Assembly: GCA_963742035.1 (NCBI GenBank)
Contig: CAVUKH010000007.1
Coordinates: forward strand, 62,001 to 126,000
From: Bog-473 sp963742035
GTDB taxonomy: Bacteria > Actinomycetota > Acidimicrobiia > Acidimicrobiales > RAAP-2
Direction: 5' to 3'
Length of the DNA stretch: 64,000 nt
This document shows, in pieces, positions 16,057-24,104 of this stretch. Both the position numbers and the translations under genes were made by a program. The notes under the pieces were generated by a model. The model did no database searches. It saw nothing but the letters and a program-made list of their open reading frames with translations, and had not been told where the DNA came from. Every line of letters starts with the position of its first letter. The stretch's first letter is position 1.

Positions 16057-16896
16057 CTACCAGCCCTTGAACTCGGCGGGACGCCGCTCCACGAAGCTGG
16101 CGATGCCCTCTGTGGAGTCGAGAGTGTTGGTCACCAGTTCCTGCCCCATGGCCTCGTCGTAGAGGGATGTGGCGCGGTCGACGTCGAGGGCACGGTTGGT
16201 CAACCACTTGGCGACCCCGATCGCCTTCGTCGGTCCGCGGGCCAGGCGGCCGGCCATCTCCTCCAGCGTGGTCTGCAGGGCCGCCCGCGGTACCAACCGG
16301 GTGACCAGGCCGATCCGGTAGGCCTCGGGGGCCGGGACGTCGTCGCCGAAGAAGAAGAGCTCCTTGGCTTTCTGGATCCCCACCAGGCGGGTCAGGATCC
16401 ATGCCCCGCCGGCATCGGGCGCAATGCCGCGCCGCACGAAGACCTCGACGAACTTGGCCTCCTCGGCCATCACGACGAGGTCGCAGGCCAGGGCGAGGTG
16501 CATCCCACCCCCGGCGGCCGTGCCGTTGACGCCCGCGATCACCGGCTTCTCGCAATCGAGGATGGAGGTCACGAGCCCCTGCCAACCGTCCCGGATCATG
16601 CGCGCCCCGTCGCCGACAACGTTGTCCGGCGCGCTGTCGGGCTTCGGTCGTGGTGGCAGCCGGCCCCCCCGCAGGTCGGCGCCGGAGCAGAAGGCCTTCT
16701 CGCCGGCGGCCGTGATGACCACCACCCGCACGAACAGGTCGGATGAGGCGTCGCGGACCCAGGCTGCGATCTGGTCGCGCATGAACTGCGTCATGGCGTT
16801 CCCGGCATCGGGCCGATTCAGGATGATCCAACAGATGCCATCCTCAATCCGTCGGATCAGATCGTCGCCGGCCGGGCTCTCAGTCGTGTCGCTCAT
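16057..16896 (-). CDS. Enoyl-CoA hydratase/isomerase family protein
   Basis: A 279-residue crotonase-fold protein. The oxyanion-hole motifs are KAFCSGADL (about 68-76) and NGTAAGGGMHLALACDLV. The first catalytic Glu of hydratases is replaced (GGGMHLAL), while the second site reads FVRRGIAPDAGGAW with Asp. This pattern is closer to PaaG-like isomerases or hydrolases than to classical hydratases, so double-bond isomerisation or ring-related chemistry is possible. It converges on the Thr-rich membrane protein gene with an 11-nt gap and starts 341 bp from the divergent thiolase-like gene. Confidence 0.85.
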   Translation of the reverse strand: MSDTTESPAGDDLIRRIEDGICWIILNRPDAGNAMTQFMRDQIAAWVRDASSDLFVRVVVITAAGEKAFCSGADLRGGRLPPRPKPDSAPDNVVGDGARMIRDGWQGLVTSILDCEKPVIAGVNGTAAGGGMHLALACDLVVMAEEAKFVEVFVRRGIAPDAGGAWILTRLVGIQKAKELFFFGDDVPAPEAYRIGLVTRLVPRAALQTTLEEMAGRLARGPTKAIGVAKWLTNRALDVDRATSLYDEAMGQELVTNTLDSTEGIASFVERRPAEFKGW

Positions 16897-17237
16897 CGGT
16901 CTCCTTGGGGTGGATGGCCATCGTTAGGCCAGCACGACGTGGGCGTCGGCCGCAATCGCGCCTGGCCAGCTCCGTGCTCGCCGCCCGTCGTGCGGACCGT
17001 GCCGCGTCCCGATCTTCCCATGTCGAAACCGTATTCGGGCGAATTGTCGGCTCTGTTCCGCCACCGTTACGGTGGGTGATCAGTCTCTGCGGATGGGTAT
17101 GTATGGGCAACGTCGACGAGAAGATCACAGGCGTCATGCACCACGGCGAGGTCCTCGGGCACTCCCGGCAGGGTGCCGCGGTCGACCACCAGATCTTCCT
17201 TCGCGCCACCCGGCGCTCAAGATAGGCGGATGATGCC
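16897..17237. other. 341-bp divergent intergenic region with a 15-bp palindrome
   Basis: This gap separates the hydratase (minus) and the thiolase-like gene (plus). It contains CCACCGT-T-ACGGTGG at 17061-17075, a perfect 7-bp inverted repeat, which may be an operator. No recognisable gene is present. Two weak ORFs occur, a 40-codon one on the minus strand (17067-17189, GTG start) and a 40-codon one on the plus strand (about 17103-17225). Neither has a known motif. Confidence 0.4.
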
Positions 17238-18383
17238 ATGGCGACCCGACGGGTGGCGATCGTGGGGGCGTCCACGTCCGACTGCGGGCGCGTCGACGAC
17301 AAGACGGCCTTTCAGCTGAACTTCCAGGGCACGACGCGCGCCTTGGCCGACGCCGGGATCGACAAGTCCGAGGTCGACGGGTTCATGTCGCTCACCGGCG
17401 CGCTGCCCCCGGTCGAACTGGCCGAGTATCTCGGGTTGCGTCCGAACTGGGTGGACTCCACCGGTCACGGCGGGAGCATCTGGGAGTTCATGGTCGAGCA
17501 CGCGGCGGCGGCCCTCGCACAGGGCCTGGTGGAGGTCGTCGTCCTGACCTACGGGTCGACGCAGCGGGCCGACCTCAAGAAGAAGCTGCGCATGGCCAAC
17601 CTCTCTTTCGGGACGCGGGGGCCCATTCAGTTCGCCGCACCGTTCGGTCATCCGGTGGGATCGCACTACGCCATGGTGGCCCGACGTCATATGTATGAGT
17701 TCGGCACCACCATTGAGCAGCTGGCCGAGGTGGCCGTGTCGACCCGTTACAACGCGGGCCTCAATCCCGACGCCTTCTACCGGGACCCCATCACCATCGA
17801 CGATGTCGTCGATTCGCCGATGGTGTGGGACCCGTTGACCAAACTGCACTGCTGCCCCCGCACCGACGGCGGTGGCGCCATCGTGCTCACCCACGAGGAT
17901 CGTGCACGGGACTGTGCCGAGGCGCCCGTCTGGGTCCTCGGCACCGGCGAGGCCACCTCCCACACGACCATGAGCGAGTGGGAGGACTTCACCGAGTCGC
18001 CGTGCGTCCGCTCGGGGAAGCTCGCCTTCGAGCGCGCCGGCGTCACCCCCGCCGACATCGACACCGCGCAGGTCTATGACGCCTTCACCCCCATGGTCGT
18101 CCTGACCCTGGAAGGGCTCGGCTTCTGCCCGAAGGGTGAAGGTGGCGCCTTCGTGGAGGACGGCAAGCTGCGCGTGGGCGGAGCGCTCCCCACCAACACG
18201 GACGGGGGCGGTCTCTCGGCTTGCCAGCCCGGCATGCGGGGGATCTTCCTTCTTATTGAGGCGGTCAAGCAGCTACGGGGCGAGTGCGGGTCACGTCAGG
18301 TGCCCGACGCCGAGCTGGCCTGCGTGAACGGCACCAGCGGCTGGTTCACGGCTGCCGGCACCGTCATCCTCGGCTCCGACTGA
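17238..18383 (+). CDS. Thiolase-fold lipid-transfer-like protein without the thiolase nucleophile (Ltp2/SCP-x-like)
   Basis: A 381-residue protein with the thiolase fold pattern (ALADAGIDKSEVDG, DAFTPM, NGTSGWFTAAGT). The position of the usual nucleophilic Cys reads DSTGHGGSIWEF, so classical thiolysis is unlikely. The VYDAFTPM segment with Tyr is shared with Ltp2-type retro-aldolases of sterol side-chain degradation, which work with a DUF35 partner. No DUF35 gene adjoins this copy; the only one is at 55604-56026. The ATG at 17238 matches the family start (RRVAIVGASTSDCG). It may cleave a 3-hydroxyacyl-CoA by retro-aldol chemistry. Confidence 0.78.
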   Translation: MATRRVAIVGASTSDCGRVDDKTAFQLNFQGTTRALADAGIDKSEVDGFMSLTGALPPVELAEYLGLRPNWVDSTGHGGSIWEFMVEHAAAALAQGLVEVVVLTYGSTQRADLKKKLRMANLSFGTRGPIQFAAPFGHPVGSHYAMVARRHMYEFGTTIEQLAEVAVSTRYNAGLNPDAFYRDPITIDDVVDSPMVWDPLTKLHCCPRTDGGGAIVLTHEDRARDCAEAPVWVLGTGEATSHTTMSEWEDFTESPCVRSGKLAFERAGVTPADIDTAQVYDAFTPMVVLTLEGLGFCPKGEGGAFVEDGKLRVGGALPTNTDGGGLSACQPGMRGIFLLIEAVKQLRGECGSRQVPDAELACVNGTSGWFTAAGTVILGSD

Positions 18384-18408
18384 GTCGGTCGCCCCGTAGC
18401 CTGGGTCC

Positions 18409-19473
18409 GTGCCCGCGCCCTACGACGTCACGCGCGAAGAGCTGGCCGAGATCCTCCGGGGAGAGCCGCCCTATCGGGTACGGCAGGTCTGGGACGGCCT
18501 CCACGCACGGGTGCAGCGACCCGAGGAGCTGACCGAGCTGCCCGCCGGCCTCCGTACCGTGCTGGCCACCGCGCTGCCCCCGGCCCTGCAGGAGGTCACC
18601 CGGCAGTCTGCCGACGACGGCGAGACCACCAAATGGCTGTGGGCGCTCGGCGGCGGCGCACGAGTGGAGACCGTGCTGATGCGCTACCCCGAACGGGTGA
18701 CGGTCTGCGCGTCGACCCAGGCCGGCTGCGCCATGGCCTGCCAGTTCTGCGCCACCGGCCAGGCGGGCTTCCAGCGCCAACTGACCCAGGGCGAGATCGT
18801 CGAGCAGGTCGCCGTCGCCATGCGAGAGGCCCACCCGCGGCGCGTCTCCAACATCGTCTTCATGGGGATGGGGGAGCCCCTGGCCAACTACGACCGGGTC
18901 TGGGGTGCCATCGAGCGGTTGCACGGGGACATGGGCATCTCGGCGCGCCATCTGACGCTCTCCACCGTGGGCATCGTGCCCGGCATCCGGCGCCTGGCCG
19001 CCGAGTCGCTGCCGGTGAACCTGGCCGTTTCGCTCCATGCCGCCAACGACGCATTGCGCAACGAGCTCGTACCGATCAACCGACGCTATCCACTGGCCGT
19101 GCTGGCCCACGCCTGCGCCCAGTACGTGGAGGCCAGCGGGCGCCGCCTCTCCATCGAATGGGCCCTCATCGACGGCGTCAACGACCGGGAGAGCGACGCG
19201 GTGGAACTGGCGGCCTTCGCCCGCCCGCTCGCTGCGCACGTCAACCTGATCCCACTCAACCCGACCCCGGGCTACCCCGTGGTCGGATCGTCGCGCGCCC
19301 GGGTCCGCGGTTTTCGCGACCACCTGGCGTCGCTCGGAGTGAACACCACCATCCGCATCACGCGGGGCGCGGAGATTGACGCTGCCTGTGGGCAGCTGGC
19401 CGCCTCGCCCCCGCCCACGTCGGCACGGCGGCCGGACCCGGTCCAATTGCTCTCGGGCCCTCCATCTCGATAG
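18409..19473 (+). CDS. rlmN: Dual-specificity 23S rRNA/tRNA adenine-C2 methyltransferase RlmN
   Basis: A 354-residue radical-SAM methyltransferase that makes m2A in 23S rRNA (A2503) and tRNA. The radical-SAM motif CAMACQFC gives Cys107, Cys111 and Cys114. The C-terminal methyl-carrying Cys327 lies in AACGQL. FMGMGEPLANYD and STVGIVPGIRRLA are standard. The GTG at 18409 is 6 nt after a TAGCCT -10 box, which points to a leaderless mRNA separate from the upstream thiolase-like gene. A housekeeping gene among accessory catabolic genes. The roughly 25 residues after the conserved Cys are disordered-looking and not conserved. Confidence 0.95.
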   Translation: MPAPYDVTREELAEILRGEPPYRVRQVWDGLHARVQRPEELTELPAGLRTVLATALPPALQEVTRQSADDGETTKWLWALGGGARVETVLMRYPERVTVCASTQAGCAMACQFCATGQAGFQRQLTQGEIVEQVAVAMREAHPRRVSNIVFMGMGEPLANYDRVWGAIERLHGDMGISARHLTLSTVGIVPGIRRLAAESLPVNLAVSLHAANDALRNELVPINRRYPLAVLAHACAQYVEASGRRLSIEWALIDGVNDRESDAVELAAFARPLAAHVNLIPLNPTPGYPVVGSSRARVRGFRDHLASLGVNTTIRITRGAEIDAACGQLAASPPPTSARRPDPVQLLSGPPSR

Positions 19474-19482
19474 AACGTCCCC

Positions 19483-19809
19483 ATGGCACGCGCAGAACGG
19501 TCGGGCGTCGTCCGTCCACCGTTGTTCTGGTTTCTCCTCCTCGATGGCGGCATCGTCGCCCTCACGAAGCTGGCGCTCAGCAAGACCGCCTACGACAAGG
19601 TGGACGACATGACCGGCGACGCCCTGCCGCCACGGGAGACCCTCCAAGCCCTGTTGATCGGGACGGCCGTCGTCCATGCCGTCGAGGCGGTGGTCGCCGG
19701 TCGCATGGCCACGCGCCGTGGCCTGTCGCCGCGCGGCTGGCGGCTGCAGACCCTGGTGGTCGGGTTCCCCTCGCTGCGTACCCTCCGCCGGACCGCCCGC
19801 CCGACCTGA
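19483..19809 (+). CDS. Small membrane protein, DUF4499-like
   Basis: A 108-residue protein with hydrophobic stretches near 12-30 and 55-72. The motif pattern VVHAVEAVVAGRMATRRGLS and WRLQTLVVGFPSLRTL fits small DUF4499-type membrane proteins of unknown function. It starts 10 nt after rlmN and is probably cotranscribed with it. A strong hairpin follows directly after its stop. Confidence 0.55.
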   Translation: MARAERSGVVRPPLFWFLLLDGGIVALTKLALSKTAYDKVDDMTGDALPPRETLQALLIGTAVVHAVEAVVAGRMATRRGLSPRGWRLQTLVVGFPSLRTLRRTARPT

Positions 19810-19814
19810 CGCCG

Positions 19815-19853
19815 CCGGCGCCGCTCCTTCCGCTAGATCGGCAGCGGCGCCGG
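19815..19853. terminator. Bidirectional hairpin between convergent genes
   Basis: CCGGCGCCGCT (19815-19825) and AGCGGCGCCGG (19843-19853) form a perfect 11-bp stem with a 17-nt loop. It lies in the 71-bp gap between the convergent DUF4499-like and hydratase genes. There is no T-tract, as is common in high-GC actinobacteria. Confidence 0.65.
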
Positions 19854-19880
19854 GGCGAACGCCGGACCGGGTGAGTCGGG

Positions 19881-20693
19881 TCAGCGGTTCTGCCAGTTCG
19901 GCGCCCGCTTCTCAGCGAACGCCTTCGGACCTTCCTTGGCGTCCTCGCTGCTGAAGACCTCGCCCGAGATCTCCGACTCGATCCGGTAGGCCTCCTTCAT
20001 GTCGGTGGCCAACCCGCGCAGCGCCGACTCCTTGGTCTTGCGGATGGCGAAGGGGCCGTTGGCGGTGATGCGGTGGGCGTAGTCGAACGCCCGATCCATG
20101 AGGTCGGCCGGGCGACAGACCTCGTTGACCAGACCCATCTCATAGGCACGTTGCGCCGGGACCTGGTCGGCGCACAGCAGCAGCTCCATGGCGGCGGGCC
20201 AGGGCACCTGCCGGGGGAGTCGCACGGTCGTGCCGCCCCCGGCGAAGAGTCCGCGCTTGGGCTCCATGACCCCGAACGTCGCCGTATCGCTGGCCACGCG
20301 CAGGTCGGTCCCGCCCAGCATCTCCATGCCGCCGGCCACGCACACGCCGTTCACCGCGGCGATGATCGGCTTGTAGAGCTTGGTGCCGCGCAGCACGGCC
20401 TTGACGCCGTCGTCGAGGCGGTAGCCGCCGAGCTCCTCCGGGCGCTGACCCGCCTGCATCTTGCTCTGCAGCTCGGTGATCTGCGGGATATAGGTCTTGA
20501 GGTCGGCGCCGACACAGAAGTCCTTGCCCACCCCGGTCACGATGGCGACGTAGGCGTCGTCGTCCTCGCCGAAGCGGTCCCAGGCGGAGCGCAATTGAAA
20601 GAAGTGCTCCATGTCCATGGAGTTGCGTGCTTCGGGGCGGTTGATGGTGACGGTGACGACGTGGTCGTCACCGAGGGCGTAGTCGATCGACAT
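19881..20693 (-). CDS. Enoyl-CoA hydratase
   Basis: A 270-residue crotonase-family protein. It has KDFCVGADLKTY (about 57-68) and NGVCVAGGMEMLGGTDLRV, which form the CoA-binding oxyanion hole and keep the first Glu in GGMEM. FGVMEPKRGLFAGGGTTVRLPR carries the second Glu region. This fits hydration of a 2-enoyl-CoA better than the copy at 16057. The ATG at 20693 begins MSIDYALGDDHVVTVTINRP, the usual start. The gene is downstream of the amidohydrolase at 20811-22103 with a 117-bp gap and may share its transcript. Confidence 0.88.
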   Translation of the reverse strand: MSIDYALGDDHVVTVTINRPEARNSMDMEHFFQLRSAWDRFGEDDDAYVAIVTGVGKDFCVGADLKTYIPQITELQSKMQAGQRPEELGGYRLDDGVKAVLRGTKLYKPIIAAVNGVCVAGGMEMLGGTDLRVASDTATFGVMEPKRGLFAGGGTTVRLPRQVPWPAAMELLLCADQVPAQRAYEMGLVNEVCRPADLMDRAFDYAHRITANGPFAIRKTKESALRGLATDMKEAYRIESEISGEVFSSEDAKEGPKAFAEKRAPNWQNR

Positions 20694-20810
20694 TGGCTCC
20701 GGTGCTCCGGTCGTAGGGCCATAAAGGCGGGGCGGGAATCGGTCCGGCAGGGTGCCGGTCGTGGGACGTCGGACTTCGGATGTCTGGACAGCGTCGGGAC
20801 GAGCCCGGCC

Positions 20811-22103
20811 TCAGTCGTCGTCGGTGAGGCGCGTGGTGAAGCTGCTGACGCTCACGATGCCCTTCTCGTTCACCGACGTGTGTCCGCGCGCCCTGGAGAC
20901 CAGCGCGGTGTCCACGTCGGACGCTTCGGCCCGTAGCGCACCCACGGTGCACGTTTCACGCGACCGCACGCTGAACGGATCGAACTGGAAATGCTTCATG
21001 GCGTTGAGGTGCGTGATCTTGTCGATGTCCTCGTCGGACACGCCGTCGAGATACTTCATGAGGCCCTCGGGCGACTGCGGCCACGTCGAGTCGGAGTGCG
21101 GGTAGTCGCACTCCCACGTGATGTTGTCCACGTTCATGTACTGGCGGTTCTGCACACCGAAGGCGTCGTCAATGAAGCAGGTGATGACCCGGTCCTTGAA
21201 GACCTGGCTCGGCAGCTGGTCGCCGAAGTCCTGCCCCGTCCACTTGCGGTGGTGCTCGTAGACGTAGTCGATGCGCTCCAAGGCGTAGGGGATCCAGCCG
21301 ATGCCGCCCTCGGAGAGGGCGAAGTGCAGGTCCTTGTACTTGCGCAGGATGGGCGACCAGACCAGGTCGGCCGCGGCCTGCACCATGTTGATCGGCTGCA
21401 ACGAGATCATCACGTCGATCGGCGCTTCGACCGAGGTCATGAGGATCTGCGAGGAGGAGCCGAGATGCATGCAGACGACGGTGCCCTCGTCGGCGCAGGC
21501 GGCCCAGAACGGGTCCCAGTGCTCGTTGTGCAGCGAGGGCCATCCCAGCTTCTCGGGGTTCTCGGAGAAGGTGACGGCGTGGCAGCCCTTCCTGGCCACG
21601 CGGTGGATCTCCTCCGCGCCGAGCTCGGGGTCCCAGATGACGGGGATGGAGAGCGGAATGAAACGGCCCGGTTCTTCGCCGCACCAGCGGTCGATGTGCC
21701 AATCGTTGTAGGCCCGCACCATCGCCAGCGCCTCGTCTTTGTCCTCGCGTCGGGCGAAGAGCTGGCCGCAGAACTGCGGGAAGGACGGAAAGCACATGGA
21801 GCCGAGGACGCCGTTGACCGACATGTCTCGGACGCGCTCGTGGACGTCGTAGCAACCGACGCGCATGTCCTCGAGCGAGGTGGGCTCGATGCCGTACTCC
21901 TCGGGCGGGCGACCGACGACGGCATTGAGGCCGACGTTCGGGATCTGGTTGCCGTCGTAGACCCAGACATCCGTGCCGTCATTCCGGCGGACGAGCTTGG
22001 GGGCCTTGTCCTGATACTTGGCCGGCAGCAGCCCGTCGAACATCCCGCGAGGCTCAATCACGTGGTCGTCGACACTGACCAGGATCATGTCCTCAGTGCG
22101 CAT
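20811..22103 (-). CDS. Amidohydrolase-2-type metal-dependent hydrolase
   Basis: A 430-residue TIM-barrel protein of the amidohydrolase/ACMSD-like group, which hydrolyses or decarboxylates cyclic and amide compounds. Likely metal ligands are in SVDDHVIEP (Asp-x-His near the N-terminus), the His of CMHLGSSS, and Asp in ECDYPHSDSTWP. The ATG at 22103 has GGGGAGGACGAA directly upstream and is preferred to readings starting higher, which would run through operator C. It is a close paralogue of the frameshifted gene at 61113-62346 and aligns with it through the CFIDDAFGV and CDYPHSDSTWP segments. The last ~50 residues are not family-like. Confidence 0.85.
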   Translation of the reverse strand: MRTEDMILVSVDDHVIEPRGMFDGLLPAKYQDKAPKLVRRNDGTDVWVYDGNQIPNVGLNAVVGRPPEEYGIEPTSLEDMRVGCYDVHERVRDMSVNGVLGSMCFPSFPQFCGQLFARREDKDEALAMVRAYNDWHIDRWCGEEPGRFIPLSIPVIWDPELGAEEIHRVARKGCHAVTFSENPEKLGWPSLHNEHWDPFWAACADEGTVVCMHLGSSSQILMTSVEAPIDVMISLQPINMVQAAADLVWSPILRKYKDLHFALSEGGIGWIPYALERIDYVYEHHRKWTGQDFGDQLPSQVFKDRVITCFIDDAFGVQNRQYMNVDNITWECDYPHSDSTWPQSPEGLMKYLDGVSDEDIDKITHLNAMKHFQFDPFSVRSRETCTVGALRAEASDVDTALVSRARGHTSVNEKGIVSVSSFTTRLTDDD

Positions 22104-22150
22104 TTCGTCCTCCCCTTCCGGCGGTCGACGCATCAGCGTCCCCGAATTCC

Positions 22151-22166
22151 CTGACACCAGCGTCAC
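22151..22166. promoter_or_regulatory. Operator C, CTGAC-N6-GTCAC
   Basis: CTGAC and GTCAC arms (one mismatch at the outer base) with spacer ACCAGC lie 48 nt upstream of the amidohydrolase start. This member of the set controls a single minus-strand gene rather than a divergent pair. Confidence 0.55.
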
Positions 22167-22231
22167 CCACCTTATGCCCCCGTGCCACCCTCGGTGCGAG
22201 AGCGGGCCGATCTCAGCTGTGGTCCAGGATG

Positions 22232-22256
22232 CGCCCCGAGCGGGTCGCTCGGGGCG
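22232..22256. terminator. Hairpin downstream of clpP
   Basis: CGCCCCGAGC and GCTCGGGGCG are perfect 10-bp arms around a GGGTC loop. The hairpin sits between the 3' end of clpP (minus) and the amidohydrolase start (minus), so it probably ends clpP transcription. No T-tract. The rest of the 22104-22363 gap holds operator C and nothing else I recognise. Confidence 0.55.
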
Positions 22257-22363
22257 GTCACGGGTCGGGAGGCTCGCTGAAGCAGGATTCGCGCCGGTCT
22301 GAGAAATCGACCGGCATGGCCGAAGCGGCTGTCGGGCTGTTCCCTGCGGCCCTCAGGCGTCGC

Positions 22364-23056
22364 TCACGCGCTGGCGACCTGGAGTTCGGCCTTCCGCTCC
22401 GATCCCACCCCGAGCGCGTCCGGTGCGCACAAGCCGCGGCGGGGGAGGATGATGTCGTCGATGATCCCGTAGTCGCGGGCCTCGGCCGAGGTCATGTAGT
22501 AGTCCCGGTCGATGTCCTGGGCCACCTGCTCCAAAGGCTGTCCGCTGTGATGGGCGATGATCTCGGACATGCGGCGGGTGAGGGACAGGACCTCCCGCAG
22601 CTGGATCTCCATGTCCGAAGGCGCCCCGCGGGTGCCGGCCGAACCCTGATGGATCATGATGCGCGCGTTGGGCAGCGCGAAGCGCTTTCCCGCGGCGCCG
22701 CCCGAGAGGATCATGGCGGCGGCGGACATCCCCATGCCGACGCAGATGGTCGACACGTCCGGCTCGACATGCTGCATGACGTCGTAGATCGCCATGCCGG
22801 CGTAAGCCACGCCGCCGGGGGAGTTGATGTAGAGGTAGATGTCCCGCTCGCTGTTCTGCGCCTCGAGGAACAGCATCTGCGAGATGATCAGATTGGCTAC
22901 CTGATCGTCCACCTCCTGGCCCAGGAAGACGATCCGCTCGCGCAGCAGCTGGCTGTAGATGTCGAAGGCGCGATCTCCCCGGTTGCCCTCCTCGATCACG
23001 GTCGGGACGAAGACCTGCCGCAGGCGGTCTCGGTCCGGGCGGTTGGTGGTGGTCAT
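22364..23056 (-). CDS. clpP: ATP-dependent Clp protease proteolytic subunit (active site intact)
   Basis: A 230-residue ClpP serine protease. The triad is complete: Ser111 in CVGMGMSAAAM, His136 in RIMIHQG and Asp185 in DIDRDYYMTSAEARDYG. The sequence around the Ser (GMGMSAAA instead of GQAASMGA) and after the His (HQGSAGTRGAPSD) departs from the housekeeping consensus, so this may be a paralogue rather than the main ClpP. It would need a Clp ATPase partner; none is in the window. The ATG at 23056 is followed by a variable 15-residue N-terminus, then VFVPTVIEEG. It is divergent from the XRE regulator and inactive ClpP-like pair. Confidence 0.92.
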   Translation of the reverse strand: MTTTNRPDRDRLRQVFVPTVIEEGNRGDRAFDIYSQLLRERIVFLGQEVDDQVANLIISQMLFLEAQNSERDIYLYINSPGGVAYAGMAIYDVMQHVEPDVSTICVGMGMSAAAMILSGGAAGKRFALPNARIMIHQGSAGTRGAPSDMEIQLREVLSLTRRMSEIIAHHSGQPLEQVAQDIDRDYYMTSAEARDYGIIDDIILPRRGLCAPDALGVGSERKAELQVASA

Positions 23057-23124
23057 GGTGCTCCTCCGTCTGTGCTGTGGCGGGTCGCTGTGTGCCGCGG
23101 CGGCTCGCGGGGTCCCTTCCCACG

Positions 23125-23144
23125 TTATATCAAATATGAGATAA
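23125..23144. promoter_or_regulatory. AT-rich imperfect palindrome and promoter between clpP and the XRE gene
   Basis: TTATATC and GAGATAA are inverted with one mismatch around AAATAT, in otherwise very GC-rich DNA. GATAAT (23140-23145) is a good -10 box 9 nt before the GTG of the XRE gene, suggesting a leaderless mRNA. The palindrome is a likely operator for that XRE protein, acting on itself and perhaps on clpP. Confidence 0.55.
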
Positions 23145-23154
23145 TGGTCCCGCC

Positions 23155-23412
23155 GTGACCGAGCGCCGCCATCCCACCGTCTTCCCTGGCTTCCGCGAGA
23201 TGGCCGAGCGCCGGCACTCGGTGTCGGGGCAACTCATGACCCTGCGCCGGGAGCTCGGGCTGTCCCAGGCGGAGGTGGCCTCACGCATGGGGACGTCACA
23301 ATCGGCGGTGGCCCGCTTCGAGGCCGGCGATCTCGACGTGCGCCTGTCGACGGTGGAGCGCTACTCGAGTGCGCTGGGCGCCCGACTGGAATGGAGGATC
23401 GAGCATGGCTGA
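23155..23412 (+). CDS. XRE-type helix-turn-helix regulator
   Basis: An 85-residue protein consisting almost only of a Cro/CI-type HTH: LMTLRRELGLSQAEVASRMG (about 28-47), then TSQSAVARFEAGDLDVRLST and VERYSSALGARLEWRIE. It resembles small antitoxin-like or autoregulatory XRE proteins. The GTG at 23155 follows the AT-rich promoter by a few bases. Its stop overlaps the start of the ClpP-like gene by 8 nt (ATGGCTGA), so the two are made together. It likely controls the clpP/clpP-like divergent pair; this is inferred from position. Confidence 0.82.
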   Translation: MTERRHPTVFPGFREMAERRHSVSGQLMTLRRELGLSQAEVASRMGTSQSAVARFEAGDLDVRLSTVERYSSALGARLEWRIEHG

Positions 23413-24064
23413 CGGCGAAGTGCCATGGCTGCCGCCCGATTCCGGGCCGACCGGGACGGGGCGGGGCCCCGAGCCGCTGGCCGATGTCATGGCGCGCCGC
23501 CTGCTGGCGCAGCGCGTCGTCCTTCTGCACGGCCCGCTCGACGACTTCTCCGTCACCCGGGTGTCGGCGGAGCTGATGACGCTCGATGCCGAGGGCGATG
23601 ACGCCGTGACCCTGCGCGTCGACTGCGGGGAGGCCGCCCTGGCCGCCTCGCTGACGCTGATGGACGTGATCGAGTTGATGGGTGTGCCGGTGCGGGCCCT
23701 CTGTCTCGGACAGGTCGGCGCGGGAGCCGTCGGAGTGGTGGCCGTGTGCGCCCACCGTTCCGCCCTGCCCAGCACGCGGTTCTCGCTCTGCGAGCCGGCG
23801 ACCCGACTGGAGGCCCACGTCCGCAACGTCACCCAATGGGCTGAGCTGCGCGCCGCCGAGCGTGGGCGTTTCTGCGACCGGGTGGGTGCGGCCACGGGGC
23901 AACCGCCCGCGTCGGTCCTGGGTGACCTGGAGCGGGGCCGGTTCCTGGGTGCAGAGGAAGCCCTCGAGTACGGGATCCTCGACGAGGTGGCCCGGCCCGA
24001 CGCCCCGGTGCGGCGGCTGCCCGGAACCGGCCCGCCGCCGATGGGATTCCGCCCGTTGCGCTGA
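23405..24064 (+). CDS. ClpP-like protein with all three catalytic residues replaced
   Basis: A 219-residue protein with the ClpP fold pattern: VVLLHGPLDDFSVTRVSAEL, CLGQVGAGAVGVVAV, RFSLCEP and LERGRFLGAEEALEYGILDEV. Aligned to ClpP motifs, the nucleophile Ser becomes Ala106, the His becomes Cys129 and the Asp becomes Gly178, while the flanking residues are kept (EALEYGILD matches EAVEYGLVD). It is probably a non-catalytic partner that could assemble with, cap or regulate the active ClpP encoded 350 bp away. The ATG at 23405 overlaps the XRE stop. A separate N-terminal Pro/Gly-rich stretch (about 8-25) is not ClpP-like. Confidence 0.78.
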   Translation: MADGEVPWLPPDSGPTGTGRGPEPLADVMARRLLAQRVVLLHGPLDDFSVTRVSAELMTLDAEGDDAVTLRVDCGEAALAASLTLMDVIELMGVPVRALCLGQVGAGAVGVVAVCAHRSALPSTRFSLCEPATRLEAHVRNVTQWAELRAAERGRFCDRVGAATGQPPASVLGDLERGRFLGAEEALEYGILDEVARPDAPVRRLPGTGPPPMGFRPLR

Positions 24065-24104
24065 CCACGAGACCCGGCCGGTCCTGCGTGCCTACGATGC
24101 GGCG

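Noticed and set aside
17067..17189. Minus-strand 40-codon ORF in the 16897-17237 gap
   Set aside because: Composition looks protein-like, but there is no ribosome-binding site, motif or neighbour coupling; left as intergenic.
23155..24064. XRE plus ClpP-like pair as a toxin-antitoxin system
   Set aside because: The second protein has a clear ClpP framework and no toxin-like features; a regulatory or partner role fits better.
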